DNA of 64,000 bases from Glycine soja (Eukaryota > Streptophyta > Magnoliopsida > Fabales > Fabaceae): contig NC_041005.1 of the NCBI RefSeq assembly GCF_004193775.1, forward strand, positions 18,261,865 to 18,325,864, written 5' to 3'. Position numbers and translations under genes: made by a program. The notes under the pieces were generated by a model. That model was not told where the DNA came from. It saw only the letters and a program-made list of their open reading frames with translations, and ran no database searches. This document shows, piece by piece, positions 12,893 to 24,307 of the stretch (position 1 is the stretch's first letter; the number at the start of each line of letters is the position of its first letter).

Positions 12893-13630
12893 CCATTCAA
12901 ACACATCTTACTCATCATCTTTCTGGCCTCGTCCACTTCACTGCTCAAACAAAGACATTCAATCAAAGCATTGTAGGTCACAACATTCAGGAGACATCCT
13001 CGTTTCACCATCTCCTTCAAGCACTCCAGTGCCTCTCGGAATCCACCTCTCTTCGAGTACCCATCAATCAAAGTGGTAAAACTCACCACATCTGGCTTGC
13101 AACTCTGACTCTCCACCAATCTGTCAAAAACCTTCCTGACACCATCCATGTCACCTTTCTTAAAAAACCCATGGATCAATGTATTGTAAGTAACTATGTT
13201 GGGTTCCTAGTGCATTTCATTGAACACCTTGCACGCATTCTCCACCTTGCCCACTTTGCAGAACCCCCGAATCATGGTGGTGTAAGTGTAAACATCCGAT
13301 TCCAAAATAGCTTCAGTGAGAACTTGATCATAGATTGCCTTGGCAATGTTGACATGGTTGGCCCTCACAAGGATGCCAATATGGCATTGCGTTGGAGAAA
13401 ATGCATCTTCCTCTTGTAAAGGTATTAGCTTTGTGGAACTAGTGAATTGCACCCCTAATGTCATCATAGTGGCCAAGAGCATTGATGAATCTGCAGACGA
13501 GGTTGTCAGAGAGTCTGTTGGAATGGAGAAGGAGGGAGAAGGCATTAGTAGATGTCTATGTGGTGAGGGTTAGGGATAGGCTTTGTGGTTTGCTGAGGGG
13601 CACGTGGTAGATTGAGGGTTTGAGGGTTAG
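12893..13630 (-). pseudogene. Captured pentatricopeptide repeat (PPR) gene fragment
   Basis: This minus-strand P-type PPR fragment has about four visible repeats with typical cores: VYTYTTMIRGFCKVGKVENA, NIVTYNTLIHGF, PDVVSFTTLIDGYSKRGG and NVVTYNALIECL. PPR proteins bind organelle RNA. One in-frame TAG (13,205-13,207) separates two open segments, 13,545-13,207 and 13,179-12,865, which share the same frame. A gene-like 5' portion continues toward 13,900 in shifted frames. The 3' end runs directly into uridine nucleosidase sequence in a different frame, so the PPR frame terminates about 10 codons into it. It lies inside CACTA-1, opposite to the transposase. Confidence 0.75.
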
Positions 13631-13892
13631 GGTTTGGGATTGTGATTACGAGCGGTTTGTCGTTGCGGGATTTGGTCTTGGAGATGTAGAGGGCGAGGAA
13701 AATGGCTTCGAACCTCATGAGGGACGGTGGCTCTAGGAAGTAGACGCGGGAGAGGTAGAGGCCGACGAGGACTACAAGGTGGAGTTAGGGTCAAAGGAGA
13801 GGCAGGTTTTGTAGAGCCAATGGTGGAGATGGTTAGGATTTTCAAACGCCACAGTCGAATGAGAGTGAGAGTGAGAAGTGAGAAGTGAGAGA

Positions 13893-14028
13893 CTAAAAGG
13901 CATTCACTTCTAAGACGGTGTTCGAAAACCATTGTCAAATGGTAGTTTCTAAGACGGTTTTCGTAAAACCATCTTCGTTGAAAAACTCTATATTTACAAA
14001 ATTGTCACCGCCTTATATACTAAGACGG
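13893..14028. repeat. CACTA-1 right subterminal repeats
   Basis: TCTAAGACGGTGTTCG, TCTAAGACGGTTTTCG and a third CTAAGACGGTTCTTG copy occur within 140 bp, with inverted GGTTTTCGTAAAACC pairs. Clustered short direct and inverted motifs next to a CACTA terminus are the binding sites of the element's TnpA-type protein in characterised elements. The third copy is split by the 541-bp LTR. Confidence 0.6.
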
Positions 14029-14032
14029 TTCT

Positions 14033-14573
14033 TGATGAGGACACAAATAAGGGTAAGGACCATGAAGCACTTGAAGGGCCCTTGACCAGAGGAAGACTTA
14101 AACACGCCCAACACGTCATAGAGACAAGGTTGGTCATTTGTATAGCTGCCATTGATGATGATTGAAGGCCCAAGTGGAAAAAGATGAAGGCCCAGAGGCA
14201 GAGGCACTACCAAGAGTATTAATTGTTGTTGAAGGCCCAAACTAATTTGAAGGCCCAAGTTAAATATGTTTTTTTTGTTACAATTTTTATTTATTATAAT
14301 TTTGGCCCAAACTGTTTAGAAGGCCCATGTCTATTTTTATCTTTTTGTTTAGATACACTATAAGTATTGGTTTTTGTTTTCAATAAAGGAACTTTTGGCA
14401 TTTGATAAAATTTGGTGAGAGCTTCTCTCTGGGTTCCTTGTTGAACCAATCTCAGACTTATCAAGGTAATCCTTGTGGCGTCTATCCTGACTTATCTTTC
14501 TTCACTGGAAGTGGCGTCATCCAAATCTCCATAGCCTGTATCAAGCGATCTGCTCCTAGTTAGGATCACATCA
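14033..14573 (+). mobile_element. Solo LTR 3 (541 bp), CRM-like candidate
   Basis: The segment begins TGATGAGGACAC and ends GATCACATCA. It is flanked by GTTCT at 14028-14032 and 14574-14578 (the match extends to GTTCTTG with the first element bases). Its left end encodes ALEGPLTRGRLK-like residues, the tail of a gypsy integrase/pol ORF. A pol ORF reaching into the LTR is a known trait of CRM-type chromoviruses, which suggests that lineage. It also contains a TATA-like/AATAAAGG region near 14,385. No internal region is present. Confidence 0.7.
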
Positions 14574-14628
14574 GTTCTTGGGAATCGTCATCATTTCGCT
14601 GTCATAGAAAATGCTTTTTCTGGTAGTG

Positions 14629-15519
14629 AGGGGAGTGGAGTGGCTAATGTTTATGCTATTAGAGTTAGTTACAATTACCCCAACTGAATGTTGCTATGGG
14701 TTCTACTAGTAGTTAGCTCTAGCTCTAAGTACATATTCACAAGTAACACTATAATCTCTTTAAAATGTTCTTTGTAAAGAAAGTATTAAATAAAAATTCT
14801 TTAAATGAAAAAGTAAATTCATTTAATGTATAATAAATGTAAAATGTATTGAATACTTGCCATAAAAAGGAAATAGAAGGAAGTGACAGAGCTTTCATAC
14901 AAGAAAGGTGGTCCTGAAACTGTTGTACTGTATCATTTTCAGGTTCAAGCAATTTTAAAATTCAATGTGCTGGCTGGTTACCCTATTCCCTATAACCAAT
15001 TGTTGGGTTCATATTCCTTCAATGAAGACCAAAAGGTCAGTAATTAATTGAGTTGTCTACAAAGAACTTTATCTATGATTTGATGAATTTAATATCAAAA
15101 GGTTACCTTGTTTGTAGTTTATTACTGAAATATCTTTATGTAGTTAATTAATTATCTTAGGTTTTATGCTATTTGTCACTAAATAGTAAATATGTAAAGC
15201 CATTGTCTCAAACTTTTGGATGAAGTGTGGATTGTTTCTCGCTATTGTAGATGGGGACTTTTGACTAGATTTAGAAGTGTTACAAATGTTGGTGTTTGAT
15301 CAATAGAGTAGTAAAAATAGAAATTTTATTTGTACAACAATAAGAGAGAAAAAGAGTTAAAAGAGAGAAGTATGAGATGTCATGGAGAGAGAGAGAGATT
15401 AATATTATAGACATGCACGATTAAAAAAAATGTATGAATAACTTTAATGAAAACATGCCAGAATAAACAAGATAAAAAAAATTAGCTCAGTCAGTATTAC
15501 ATTAATATTATAGATAGTA
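14629..15519. other. Spacer between CACTA-1 and MULE
   Basis: AT-rich sequence. An exon-like open stretch at 14,942-15,034, preceded by TTTTCAG and followed by GTCAGT, reads FNVLAGYPIPYNQLLGSYSF, but I do not recognise the family. Nothing else is supported. The three bases AGG after 14,628 would be half of the CACTA-1 TSD if the left end were known. Confidence 0.4.
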
Positions 15520-16293
15520 GGCTAAAATATGTTTGTGATCCTAATATATATCCAACTTTTGTTTTTGATCCTTGATAAAAAATTTCTTCGCTATTGCTAC
15601 CTGATATTTGAAAAGTTTTGTTTTTGATCCCTGCCGTTAGGATATCTCCATGAATTGGTGACGTGACCATTAACATTTTAAGAATACGATTTGTGGTGGT
15701 TTTAAAACCATCAATATTCATTTTGAATTACAATTTCTAATTGTTAAAAACAACCAGATTCAATTAAAGGAGGAAAAAAATTTAGTATCCATTTCATTTT
15801 CTCCTTCCTCGTGTTATTTTAATTCAAATCAGACATAAACCAAGAACCAAAATCCCAGTACATCATGATCTGAAACCCAGATCTGAAACACATCAAATCC
15901 GTAGAAAATCTGATAAGGATGAAAAATGTATGGCCATTCTTTCTCTTGTACATAACCCTATATGGAAGAGGAAGAGGGAAAATCAGTGAGAGCCCTAAAG
16001 ATTGACAACGCTACCGATGGTTTCAATTTAATTTTTTGTGCTTTAATTGATTATAGCAGTTTTTAGCCGCAAAAAATTGCAACTTTAATTTCAAAATGAA
16101 TACTAGCAATTTTTTGAGTTGCCACAAATTGCGTTATCAAATATTTAATGGACCCGTCATCACTTAAATGATAGTAGAGACCTAAAACAAAACTTTTCAA
16201 ATATCTGGGAGCAAATGCATACAAATAAAAAATTTATCAGGAATCAAAAACAAAAGTTAGGTATATATCAAGGATTACAAACATATTTTAGCC
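15520..16293. mobile_element. Mutator-like nonautonomous element (774 bp)
   Basis: The terminal inverted repeats begin GGCTAAAATATGTTTGTGAT and end with its near complement ATTACAAACATATTTTAGCC. The TIRs extend for about 100 bp or more with the paired motif TTTTGTTTTTGATCC/GGAATCAAAAACAAAA. Flanking 9-mers TAGATAGTA (15511-15519) and TAGATAACA (16294-16302) match at 7 of 9 positions, fitting the 9-bp TSD of Mutator-like elements. There is no transposase; the interior has only short ORFs. Confidence 0.7.
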
Positions 16294-16487
16294 TAGATAA
16301 CATTACATGTTGTAAGTTTCTTTTGTTATTCACTGGCTAGTAGCCAACACAAAGATTGCACCAGAAAAAAAAAAAGTTACTTCATAGTATTTGGGGTATT
16401 GATATCAAAAAGGTGTTTCTTCTTATTCATTATCATATTTGGGGGACTATGAAGTGTTCTCATCCCCGAAAAATCTTAATTTTCTTA

Positions 16488-16780
16488 AGCGCATCTCCAA
16501 TGGTGTTGATATAAGCAACCCAATTTTTGTCACCTCTATCTTAAGCAAGTCAATTAATTCTCTCTCCAATGGATATTTCTATTAATAAGTTGCTTAACTC
16601 AACAATATTATATTTCACTCTCTTTTATTTAATGAAAAGTTAAGCAACTCATGAGCAATAGTTGCTTATATAAGCAATTCTCTCAAATTTTAAGCAACTC
16701 AAAATCACATATGGCACACTAAAACAACATTTTTTTTTGTTAAGCAACCCATTAAACAACTCCCATTATACATGCTCTAA
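16488..16780. mobile_element. MITE-like inverted-repeat element
   Basis: About 290 bp with imperfect terminal inverted repeats (AGCGCATCTCCAATGGTGTT against AACTCCCATTATACATGCTCT). Internal TTGCTTATATAAGCAA and TTAAGCAACTC motifs repeat in both orientations. The CATCTCCAATGG terminus is common among short plant MITEs. Superfamily and TSD are not determined. Confidence 0.5.
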
Positions 16781-17932
16781 AAAAAATATTGAAGGACAAG
16801 GAAATGAAGAAATCCAAAAGAAATTAATGAAAATAAATGATTATGAGGATATGAAACTACAATCCTTATCATAGTTTGGGAATGAATTAGTATTGAAACT
16901 TGAAAGAACCTTCCCTCTGGAATTTTCCTTGCATACAATAATTTCTTTCTAGTGGCTCAGTTGTGGTAAAGAAATTATAACTTGATTTATGCTTTTGTTT
17001 AAATTTAGGGTCATTATGACAAAAATCTCCTTGCTTAAATCCCTTTGAAGTAGTGTGTAAACCACATACAAGATTGCAGCTCCAATTATCAAGCAAGCCT
17101 TCGGTGAAAGCTCATGCATTACCAAGTACCGGCTACTTTTCTGGCTGATTTGCTTGAGCCTATTGCCTCGAGAAAGACTTCAAAAAGAGGAAGATTATTT
17201 GTTCAAGATTTTATATTGCAACCTTTTTCTTGTGCTGATATTGGGGGATGAGTTTATTGTCCATACATAATTATGGCTTAAAATGCTAATTGGTTTGGGT
17301 GATGATTGGCACACGAGACAAGCTGTAATGCTGTTAATGTCAAAGTTCATGTATATGCACTTTATCCTTCAAATTCTCTTTTTGTGAGTTATTTAAAAAG
17401 TTATGTTTAATTTAGTTATTAGGCCTGTGTAGAAAATAGAGCAAGAAGAAAGGAGAGGAAAATAAAACATAGTGACACAACTTTTCAGGTGGAGTAAAAA
17501 TATGTATTCATGTTCTGATTTTTTGGCGTACAGTGAAAGTTCAATGCCATCAACAAAAAGCAAGAGTAACATTGACATGACAAAAACACTTCATCAAAAC
17601 ATGTGCACATCTATACAAATGTTTTATTTTTTTTCTTGAGAAATGTGCTTATATATATATATATATATATATATTGTACCTTAGATTTTTTGGTTACCCT
17701 CAGTTACTAGCACACATGTACAAGCTAATTGTTTAAATTACAATAGAGATGGTATACAAAGTCTAACTTGTCAACTCTCTTTTGGTCCCTTTTAAAGCTA
17801 TTCCAAAAATAAGTATGTCTTATGAGAATACATTCAAAAGAGTCGTTCATGTATTACTTAATCAGATAAGTAATTTTCAGTTTTATAAATTTTCAAAAAG
17901 ACCTTTGGCACAAGTAGAGATTCCAAGTTAGA
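16781..17932. other. Spacer left of CACTA-2
   Basis: AT-rich sequence with an (AT)n microsatellite at about 17,651-17,675. A short exon-like stretch near 17,135-17,235 is open, but I cannot assign it. It ends at the AGA target-site copy 17,930-17,932. Confidence 0.5.
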
Positions 17933-17959
17933 CACTACTAGAAAATAATTCATTAGCAT

Positions 17960-18245
17960 TGGTTCTATAGGACATTCAACATCGATTTTGAACCGATGTT
18001 GAAACTAACATTGCAGATCGGTTATAAAACCGGTGTTGAAAACCATAATCTACATCGGTTTTCACAAAACTGATGTGGTATAGTAGCAAAAACAACTTTG
18101 GTTTTGTCAAAAACGATGTTGTATAGTACATTACAACATCGGTTTTGACTATACTGATGTTGTTTTTGCTACTATACGACATTGGTTTTGATAAAACCGA
18201 TGTTGTGTAGCACATTGCAACATCGGTTTTGTTAAAACCGATTTT
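17960..18245. repeat. CACTA-2 left subterminal repeats
   Basis: At least eight copies of ACATCGGTTTTG or its complement AAAACCGATGTTG occur, often paired head to head around short spacers, each pair forming a potential hairpin. This is the expected array of protein-binding motifs next to a CACTA terminus. Confidence 0.8.
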
Positions 18246-18337
18246 GTTTTTGCAATTTTCTTAATATCTTGTCTATTTTTTAAATGAAATCAATTTGCAA
18301 ATTAAATCCAGAACCAGTCTAGGAAATATGAATGATG

Positions 18338-18340
<3 letters not shown>

Positions 18341-18387
<47 letters not shown>
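18341..18387. repeat. (AT)n microsatellite
   Basis: A pure AT dinucleotide run of about 46 bp. Similar runs lie at about 19,930-19,972 (preceded by CA/TG alternation) and 28,058-28,086. Confidence 0.95.
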
Positions 18388-18389
<2 letters not shown>

Positions 18390-19099
18390 CGAATAAATAC
18401 AATTAAATAAAGGAACACTTAAAGTGCAAACATAAAATATACTAAACATAAGTTTAAAATGAAACAATGAAACAAATTAATAAATGTTATCTATAACCTA
18501 CGCTAAACATAAGTCTAACAATTCTAAGATTCCTTAAGCACTCAATGCTTTAGTTCTAACTATTAGTAAACATTTGATCCACTCAATGTCAATTGCCTTT
18601 ATTCTCTTTGGTTTCAATGTTATTGGATCAGTAAAATTCAGCATCATATAATAAAACATAATTGAATAGTCTAAATAATAACAACTATAATAAATGAAAA
18701 TTTGTTATGAAGTAAACAATTATCATTTCCCAATTATTCTTGAAACCTCCTAGGACTACGGTTGACGTACAATGCATGACGTATCAACCACACTCAGTGC
18801 TTCCTCTTTGCTTATTACACTAAATTCAATAAGAAATTCAATTTTTTTCCCAAAATTAGTGTACAAACTAATAAAATGTCATTTTGAAGAGATCAAACAT
18901 TGTTTAAATTACTTATTTTAACTAGAATCCATTTAGCATTTGCCTTGGATTTACTTTTGTGTTTATCATTGAATCCTTTCAAAGCATTTGTTAAGAGAAA
19001 CATGCATGTATATTTCACAATTAAAATATTTATGTATAATACTAAGGATAAAGTAAACGCGTTACGAATTAAAACTGACATGTTAACCATTCTTTTCAA

Positions 19100-19420
19100 G
19101 TAGTTGTTGGGTTATTGTGCAAGGAATAGAACCAGGCGACAACATTGTCCTTAGGACATATAACCACTAGTTGCCAATGTCCACTGCATTGGAGAACATT
19201 AAGTTATTATAATGCATACATTATTTAAATGTATTTGTTATGTTTTACTTACTCATTCAAGAAGACTCTTAGTTAGACATCTCTTTGTGAATTCTTCATC
19301 CATTTATTAATATAATCCTCATATTCAAACTGTGATTGCTCTGATCTCTGTATGGATTGTGGCTTAAGGAATCCATACACAAAGTCATTCCTTAATCTCT
19401 GTATGGACTTCCCTTTTTGG
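19100..19420 (-). pseudogene. CACTA-2 second gene, Ulp1 protease relic
   Basis: Nucleotide blocks here match, with heavy decay, the Ulp1 exons of CACTA-3. The segment around 19,125-19,190 (TTGTCCTTAGGACA, TAGTTGCCAATGT) parallels 39,905-39,950. The segment near 19,345-19,375 (TGTGGCTTAAGGAAT) parallels 40,128-40,145. Order and strand are the same. It marks CACTA-2 as a degenerate relative of the Ulp1-bearing CACTA family and gives its orientation as minus. No open frame remains. Confidence 0.6.
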
Positions 19421-19927
19421 TGGCTACTACAGGACAACTCCTAATACTATCAAAGGCATAGCTAAGGCAACATATGGGAAACTTAAAGACAAATGTACAT
19501 AACTGTTGAAGTGTGTTTTTAGTTGTAATGGAATAAACTACAATAATCTGAATGAAGTGGCTAACTTTTTGCCGCAAGAGCAAGTGATCTATCATTTCAA
19601 ATAAGTGTTTCTAATGAGTGGACTTATTTATGTGTCTCCCATTTGTGTGTCCTTTTTCAAATTCAATCCTAGACATGGTACATCAAGAACATTTTCTAAT
19701 GATGTGCATAGTTTATAAAGTAAGCAAAATTTTGATTTGTCAATAACAAAAACATGCTAAGGATGTGATAGTGCAACATAGAAGCACCAGAGAAATGATG
19801 CAGTTAGTAGAAGCATACAAATCCTTGACATTGAAGATAATTTTATACCATTATCCTTAATGTTCTTCCCCTACCTATCAAGATCGGTTTTGTAACACAC
19901 ACACATACACATGTGTGTGTGTATGTA

Positions 19928-19981
<54 letters not shown>

Positions 19982-20228
19982 AATTAGTTTGGGAGTGTAC
20001 TGTACTACCTTGGATTTGTATTCTGGCCTATCAGATTAGATACCTATGAGTTAAAATTTTCTTCAAAATAGTCCTAACATTGTTTTAAGGTGGTGAAACA
20101 AAAAGAAATAAAAACCTTAAGGTGGAAATATTAATCTACATATTGTTGATATAAATAATCAATCTTAGTAATTTTACATTAAGGTCCTCTACTTATGACA
20201 TGATTCATATCTAACTACTTGTTGCCAA

Positions 20229-20420
20229 TTGGAAGAAATCAATTCAAGAAACCACTACAGGCAATCATTCGAAGAAATCAATTCAAGAAACCACTACAGG
20301 CAATCATTGGAAGCTGGTGATCAAAGTATGCCATATGGTGGTGGTGGTCCAGAGAATTCTCACTCTCAAGGCTTCTTCCAACCATTATACATCAAAGAAG
20401 TATCCAAGGTACTAATTTCA
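20229..20420 (+). pseudogene. Unidentified exon-like fragment with 39-bp duplication
   Basis: This open stretch contains two tandem 39-bp copies (from 20,232 and 20,271) encoding EEINSRNHYRQSF/L, then a GDQSMPYGGGGPENSHSQGF segment, ending at a GTACT donor-like site. A possible next exon at 20,988-21,055, after TTTTCAG, reads FGPYPSFPCPKPVVGFPKC. I do not recognise the parent gene. The context inside CACTA-2 suggests captured exons. Confidence 0.3.
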
Positions 20421-21069
20421 ATAAAATGTGCCTATGAAAACTTCTTGTAGTGAAATATTTCCACCTCCGAATCCCATCCTATTTGGCCAACTGCAGTGAA
20501 ATATCCCAACAAAGTGACCACTTAGAGTCCTATTTTAGGATCTTAAACACATTAATGTATTAATGCTAATTAATACGACAAGACCAACCATGAAAGATAT
20601 TATTGATAAATGCGAGATAATAGTGGGATTGTCACAAACACAATAGAAAACTATTAGAAATGTACAAGGACATGCACTAGTTCTCAATAATTGAGCCATT
20701 ATTACTACCTAAAAGTTGTTCGTATAATTAGGAATAATTTTTCCTTCTCCAGCTTTTCCAAGTCAGCAGGGTATTATATCTCATATCTAAATGCATGTAA
20801 TAGTTGGAGATCGGGTTGTGCTTAAGGATTACATAGAACCAAGTTAATTTTTTCATGGAAGAGACTATTAATTTAGCACTGGTTAATTATTAAAAGTTTA
20901 AGTGAGTTAACTTTAAAATTGTAAATATGTATTTTGCATTTGAATCTTTTCTATTAATTTTATAATTATTTTCTGCTACTTTTCAGGTTTGGTCCTTACC
21001 CATCCTTTCCATGTCCAAAGCCCGTGGTTGGTTTCCCCAAGTGCATTAAAATAAGCCTTCAGGTTTCAA

Positions 21070-22400
21070 ATTGAATAATTAATAGTTGAAAACTAAAGCA
21101 TATTTTACTATTTGACTATATAAGCAAGTGATTATTCTCTCACCTTGTACCATTTCAATTGTGACCGGCTTTGACTGTTCTCTGAAATAGCTATATAAGT
21201 TGATGGAGCCTATAGATAATCCATACAAATAAAAAGCAAATAGCAGTGGAAAATCCAATCAAAATAAAAGAAAGGGAGATAAACAACTTCAAAATTTAAA
21301 AAATATAAATAAACTGACCAATTAATGGACATGTTGAAGTTCAACAAGAGAAGAGACACTGGGATATAATTGAGGCCAACTAATATTTTTCAAGTGTCTG
21401 TAACTAACAGATCAGTAGGCAAACTATCATTTATTAAGTGGTTAATAAAATTTGAAGATACATCCTTACATGTTATCAATGATATACGGTTAATAAAATT
21501 TTCATGTTTGAAGAAACTTGGTAATCATATACTTAGTTAGAAGCCAAATAAGAAGGGTAAAGTCTTAAATAATTCAGTTCCAAATTCAAACAAAGAAGCA
21601 TCATTTTCATTAATATAAAAAATAAAGTGCAAGCAATTATACTTGAAATATAGCATGTATTGTATAGTTGTATAAGGGGCATAGAAGCTTTTCTGGAAGT
21701 GACTTATTGCATCAGCACAGAGGAAATAAATCCTTATAAGCTCAACATAAACAATAAAATACAATGTATTAAAAGTTGATTTTATGTTTAAGAAAATATT
21801 CCTTTAAATTAATGTTTTAGAAAATATTAACGTAGTTTTCCTGTTCAAATATAATTTAAATTTAATTTTTTTGCATAAAAAATAATTTTTTTATTTTGTT
21901 AATTCAAAAGGTGTTACTATTTAGAGTTTGATTTATATACCTTATACACGTAGAACATCTTTATACAGAAATCTAATAAGATTTAACCATTTTATTTTAA
22001 TTAATATAATAATTTAATTTTTATATATTGTTAATATAAAAAAGAGTTACATAAGCAATAAATTAAAAATAATCAGTAATATAATTTTTAAAACTACTAT
22101 CGTAAAAATCAACGTTCTTACTATGACATAAAAATGTAAAAGTTCTTTACATTATACTTGTATATTAGACTCTAGTCTAGTGTTTAAATTTACTATTTAC
22201 ATACATATAATAAAATTTGATCACTTTAACCTATCATATTATTCATTAAAGGACCGTCATAATTTACATACAATATTAACATATATTATCTTTAAAAGGA
22301 CATCCAATAAAATTAATATTTTATTTTTGGCTTTTCAAATGTATTTTCTCCTTAAACATTCTTTTAAAAAGCAATTTAGATAAGTATCTTAGTTTTCCTT
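21070..22400. other. AT-rich interior of CACTA-2
   Basis: I find no gene or clear repeat here. Short ORFs on both strands look like AT-rich noise. Confidence 0.5.
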
Positions 22401-22402
22401 TT

Positions 22403-22600
22403 TTGAGAGGTGGTGTTATCAATATAGCATGTATTGGTGTTGCTGCTCCTCTCCTTTGTGGAGGGATCACAGTGTATGGTCCTTTGAGATATTTAAGGCT
22501 TGACAAACCTGACATGCATTTGGGTGTGGTTTGTCTTGGTGGACTAGGCCATCTAGCTGTCAAGTTTGCAAAAGCCCTTGGCTTGAAGGTTGCTGTCATA
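22403..22600 (+). pseudogene. Captured cinnamyl alcohol dehydrogenase-like fragment
   Basis: This is a fragment of a zinc-type MDR alcohol dehydrogenase of the CAD family, which reduces cinnamaldehydes for lignin synthesis. [17 protein letters not shown] is followed by the Rossmann motif [16 protein letters not shown], diagnostic of CAD. Only about 65 residues are present. The N-terminal zinc-binding part and the C-terminal half are missing. The first Gly of the nucleotide motif (GLGGLGH) is Cys here. It lies on the plus strand, just left of the RIBA fragment on the opposite strand, within CACTA-2. Confidence 0.75.
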
Positions 22601-22990
22601 CATGTATCATTAAATTAGTTGAAAAATAATGCTTATTCTGCCAAAATGAAAACAATAATTTACGATGAAACAAGCGAAAATAAATTGTTTCATACATGAC
22701 AGATCAGGGATAAAGAGACAGAGCCTGCATTACATTTAAGTTGGTTTTAAGATGTAATCTAATATGTTGTATTACATACTTCCATTATTACTAGTAAATT
22801 TATCATTTGCTGATCTCAAATTTTACTTTACTGATATAGATCACCACTTTGTATTCGTTTAATTTCTTATTTAAACAGTAGTATAACTTATATTTTCTAA
22901 AAGGATGATTAAATTTCTTAGCAAACAGTAATTGTGAAGGAACCTTTTCAATGTGTATAGTTAATTGGTTAATTGCAAACCAAACAGTAC

Positions 22991-23906
22991 CTGTGCTCCA
23001 ATACCGTACTCCCTAGAATCAGCAGGTAACTGCAATTCCTCTTGCTTGTCATCTTCCAATGGGCAAGCACGGACAATGTGGCCTAAGCCAATACATCTAC
23101 GGCTCTGCCTTCATTTCCTCGGAGATACACTAAGACACCCCTACCTGCTGCTTCAATTTGCTTCAATGCAAGTTCTAGTTGGTTTCCACATTGACATGTT
23201 GCCCCAAAAATGTCACCAATGAGACATTCTGAATGTACTCTCACAAGTACGTCCTGCCCATCACCCATCTTACCCTTTTAATATCAAAAGCTTGTCATTA
23301 TAGTCACCAACACAAGAACACTAATCAATCTCTCAAAATTTCACCCTTGCCACTGAAAACTGAGTGTTGCTTAGGAGAAAACAATGCAAACGTATAACAT
23401 ATTCAAGAAATCTGACTATTTTTTTATTTGAGTAGTCAAAGATTGTAGTGCATTTGTATCAGGATTCCTTAATTGGATTAAAAAAAGGTTCGAATTCTCG
23501 TGAGGCAGAGCACAGCCTCGGGCAGTAAAGATGTAAAACATTACTTTCCCTAGAAACATGATTGAAGATCAATTCAATTACTTAGAACCTGATTTCGTTG
23601 TATCTTTAATTCAACAAAAAAAGTACTAACCAAGGATTATATGTCACGCCAACTACGAGCCAAGAAATCAAATTATGACTTGTGCACATTTATTTAAAGA
23701 AAATTGTAATTTGACAGTTGCAGTTCAAGATGCTGATAAGTGTTAAGCATGCAAACATTGGTGAGCTGCTTACTTTAACCATTGCAATATGCTCAATCCC
23801 ATCCAGAAATGACTGATAGCAATAAGCTTTTAAAGGTCCCCACATGATCGGTATCAGTGCAGCTGAAGCACACTCTACCAACTTCTCCCTCTTCCTCGTG
23901 TATCTG
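22991..23906 (-). pseudogene. Captured RIBA (GTP cyclohydrolase II) fragment, two exons
   Basis: Two minus-strand exons of plant riboflavin-biosynthesis RIBA, in its GTP cyclohydrolase II half. Exon A (23,906 to 23,774) reads ALIPIMWGPLKAYCYQSFLD followed by GIEHIAMVK and a GTAAGC donor. Exon B (23,274 to 22,991) reads [37 protein letters not shown] and VYLRGNEGR, then frameshifts at about 23,095 before [12 protein letters not shown] and DSREYGIGAQ, ending at a GTAC donor. A zinc-binding Cys pair (CxC) and the EGR loop are visible. The intron is retained, so this was genomic capture. It is a dead fragment. Confidence 0.8.
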
Positions 23907-24307
23907 CTAGTTCAGACCATGCAAACATTAGATACACCCTTAAAGTTCTTAAGTCTATCTTCCTTGTGATAATTTGAAATGACATACTTTAAAAATCTAA
24001 ATATGGGTCAATCCAAAGCAGAAAATCCTTCATAACATGAATGCAGCACAAACAAGTATTGATAAGGGTAATGAATCAATCGAATTGATTAAATATCTAA
24101 AACCACAATGAATAGAAATTGAGAAGGGAAATAGGCTATACTGATTTTTGTGTCACCCACCACATTGTGAAGATAATGTGTCTCTAAAATTGACACTGGG
24201 AGTGACTTCTTGCAGAAAAATTCATAGTAGGGCCAAAGTCTATATTGATTTATGAGATTACGAGTACCTCCAAGTTCTCTATAACCTGATTCCAATAAAT
24301 AACTTTA

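Larger units (their letters stand above)
3579..14628 (+). mobile_element. CACTA-1, decayed En/Spm-type DNA transposon
   Basis: This plus-strand CACTA (En/Spm, CMC) element is recognised by a tnp2-family transposase, followed by the start of the second gene, subterminal AAGACGGT repeats (13,908-14,030) and a right terminus reading TCTGGTAGTG at 14,628 (reverse complement CACTACCAGA). The 5' boundary is not located, so the start given is the transposase ATG. Two solo LTRs interrupt the transposase and a third interrupts the subterminal repeats. A minus-strand PPR/uridine nucleosidase chimera replaces most of the second gene. The element cannot encode an intact transposase and is presumed non-autonomous. 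Confidence 0.75.

Noticed and set aside
23440..23535. Second SINE around GGTTCGAATTCTCG
   Set aside because: Only a B box-like motif is visible, with no convincing A box at the right distance.
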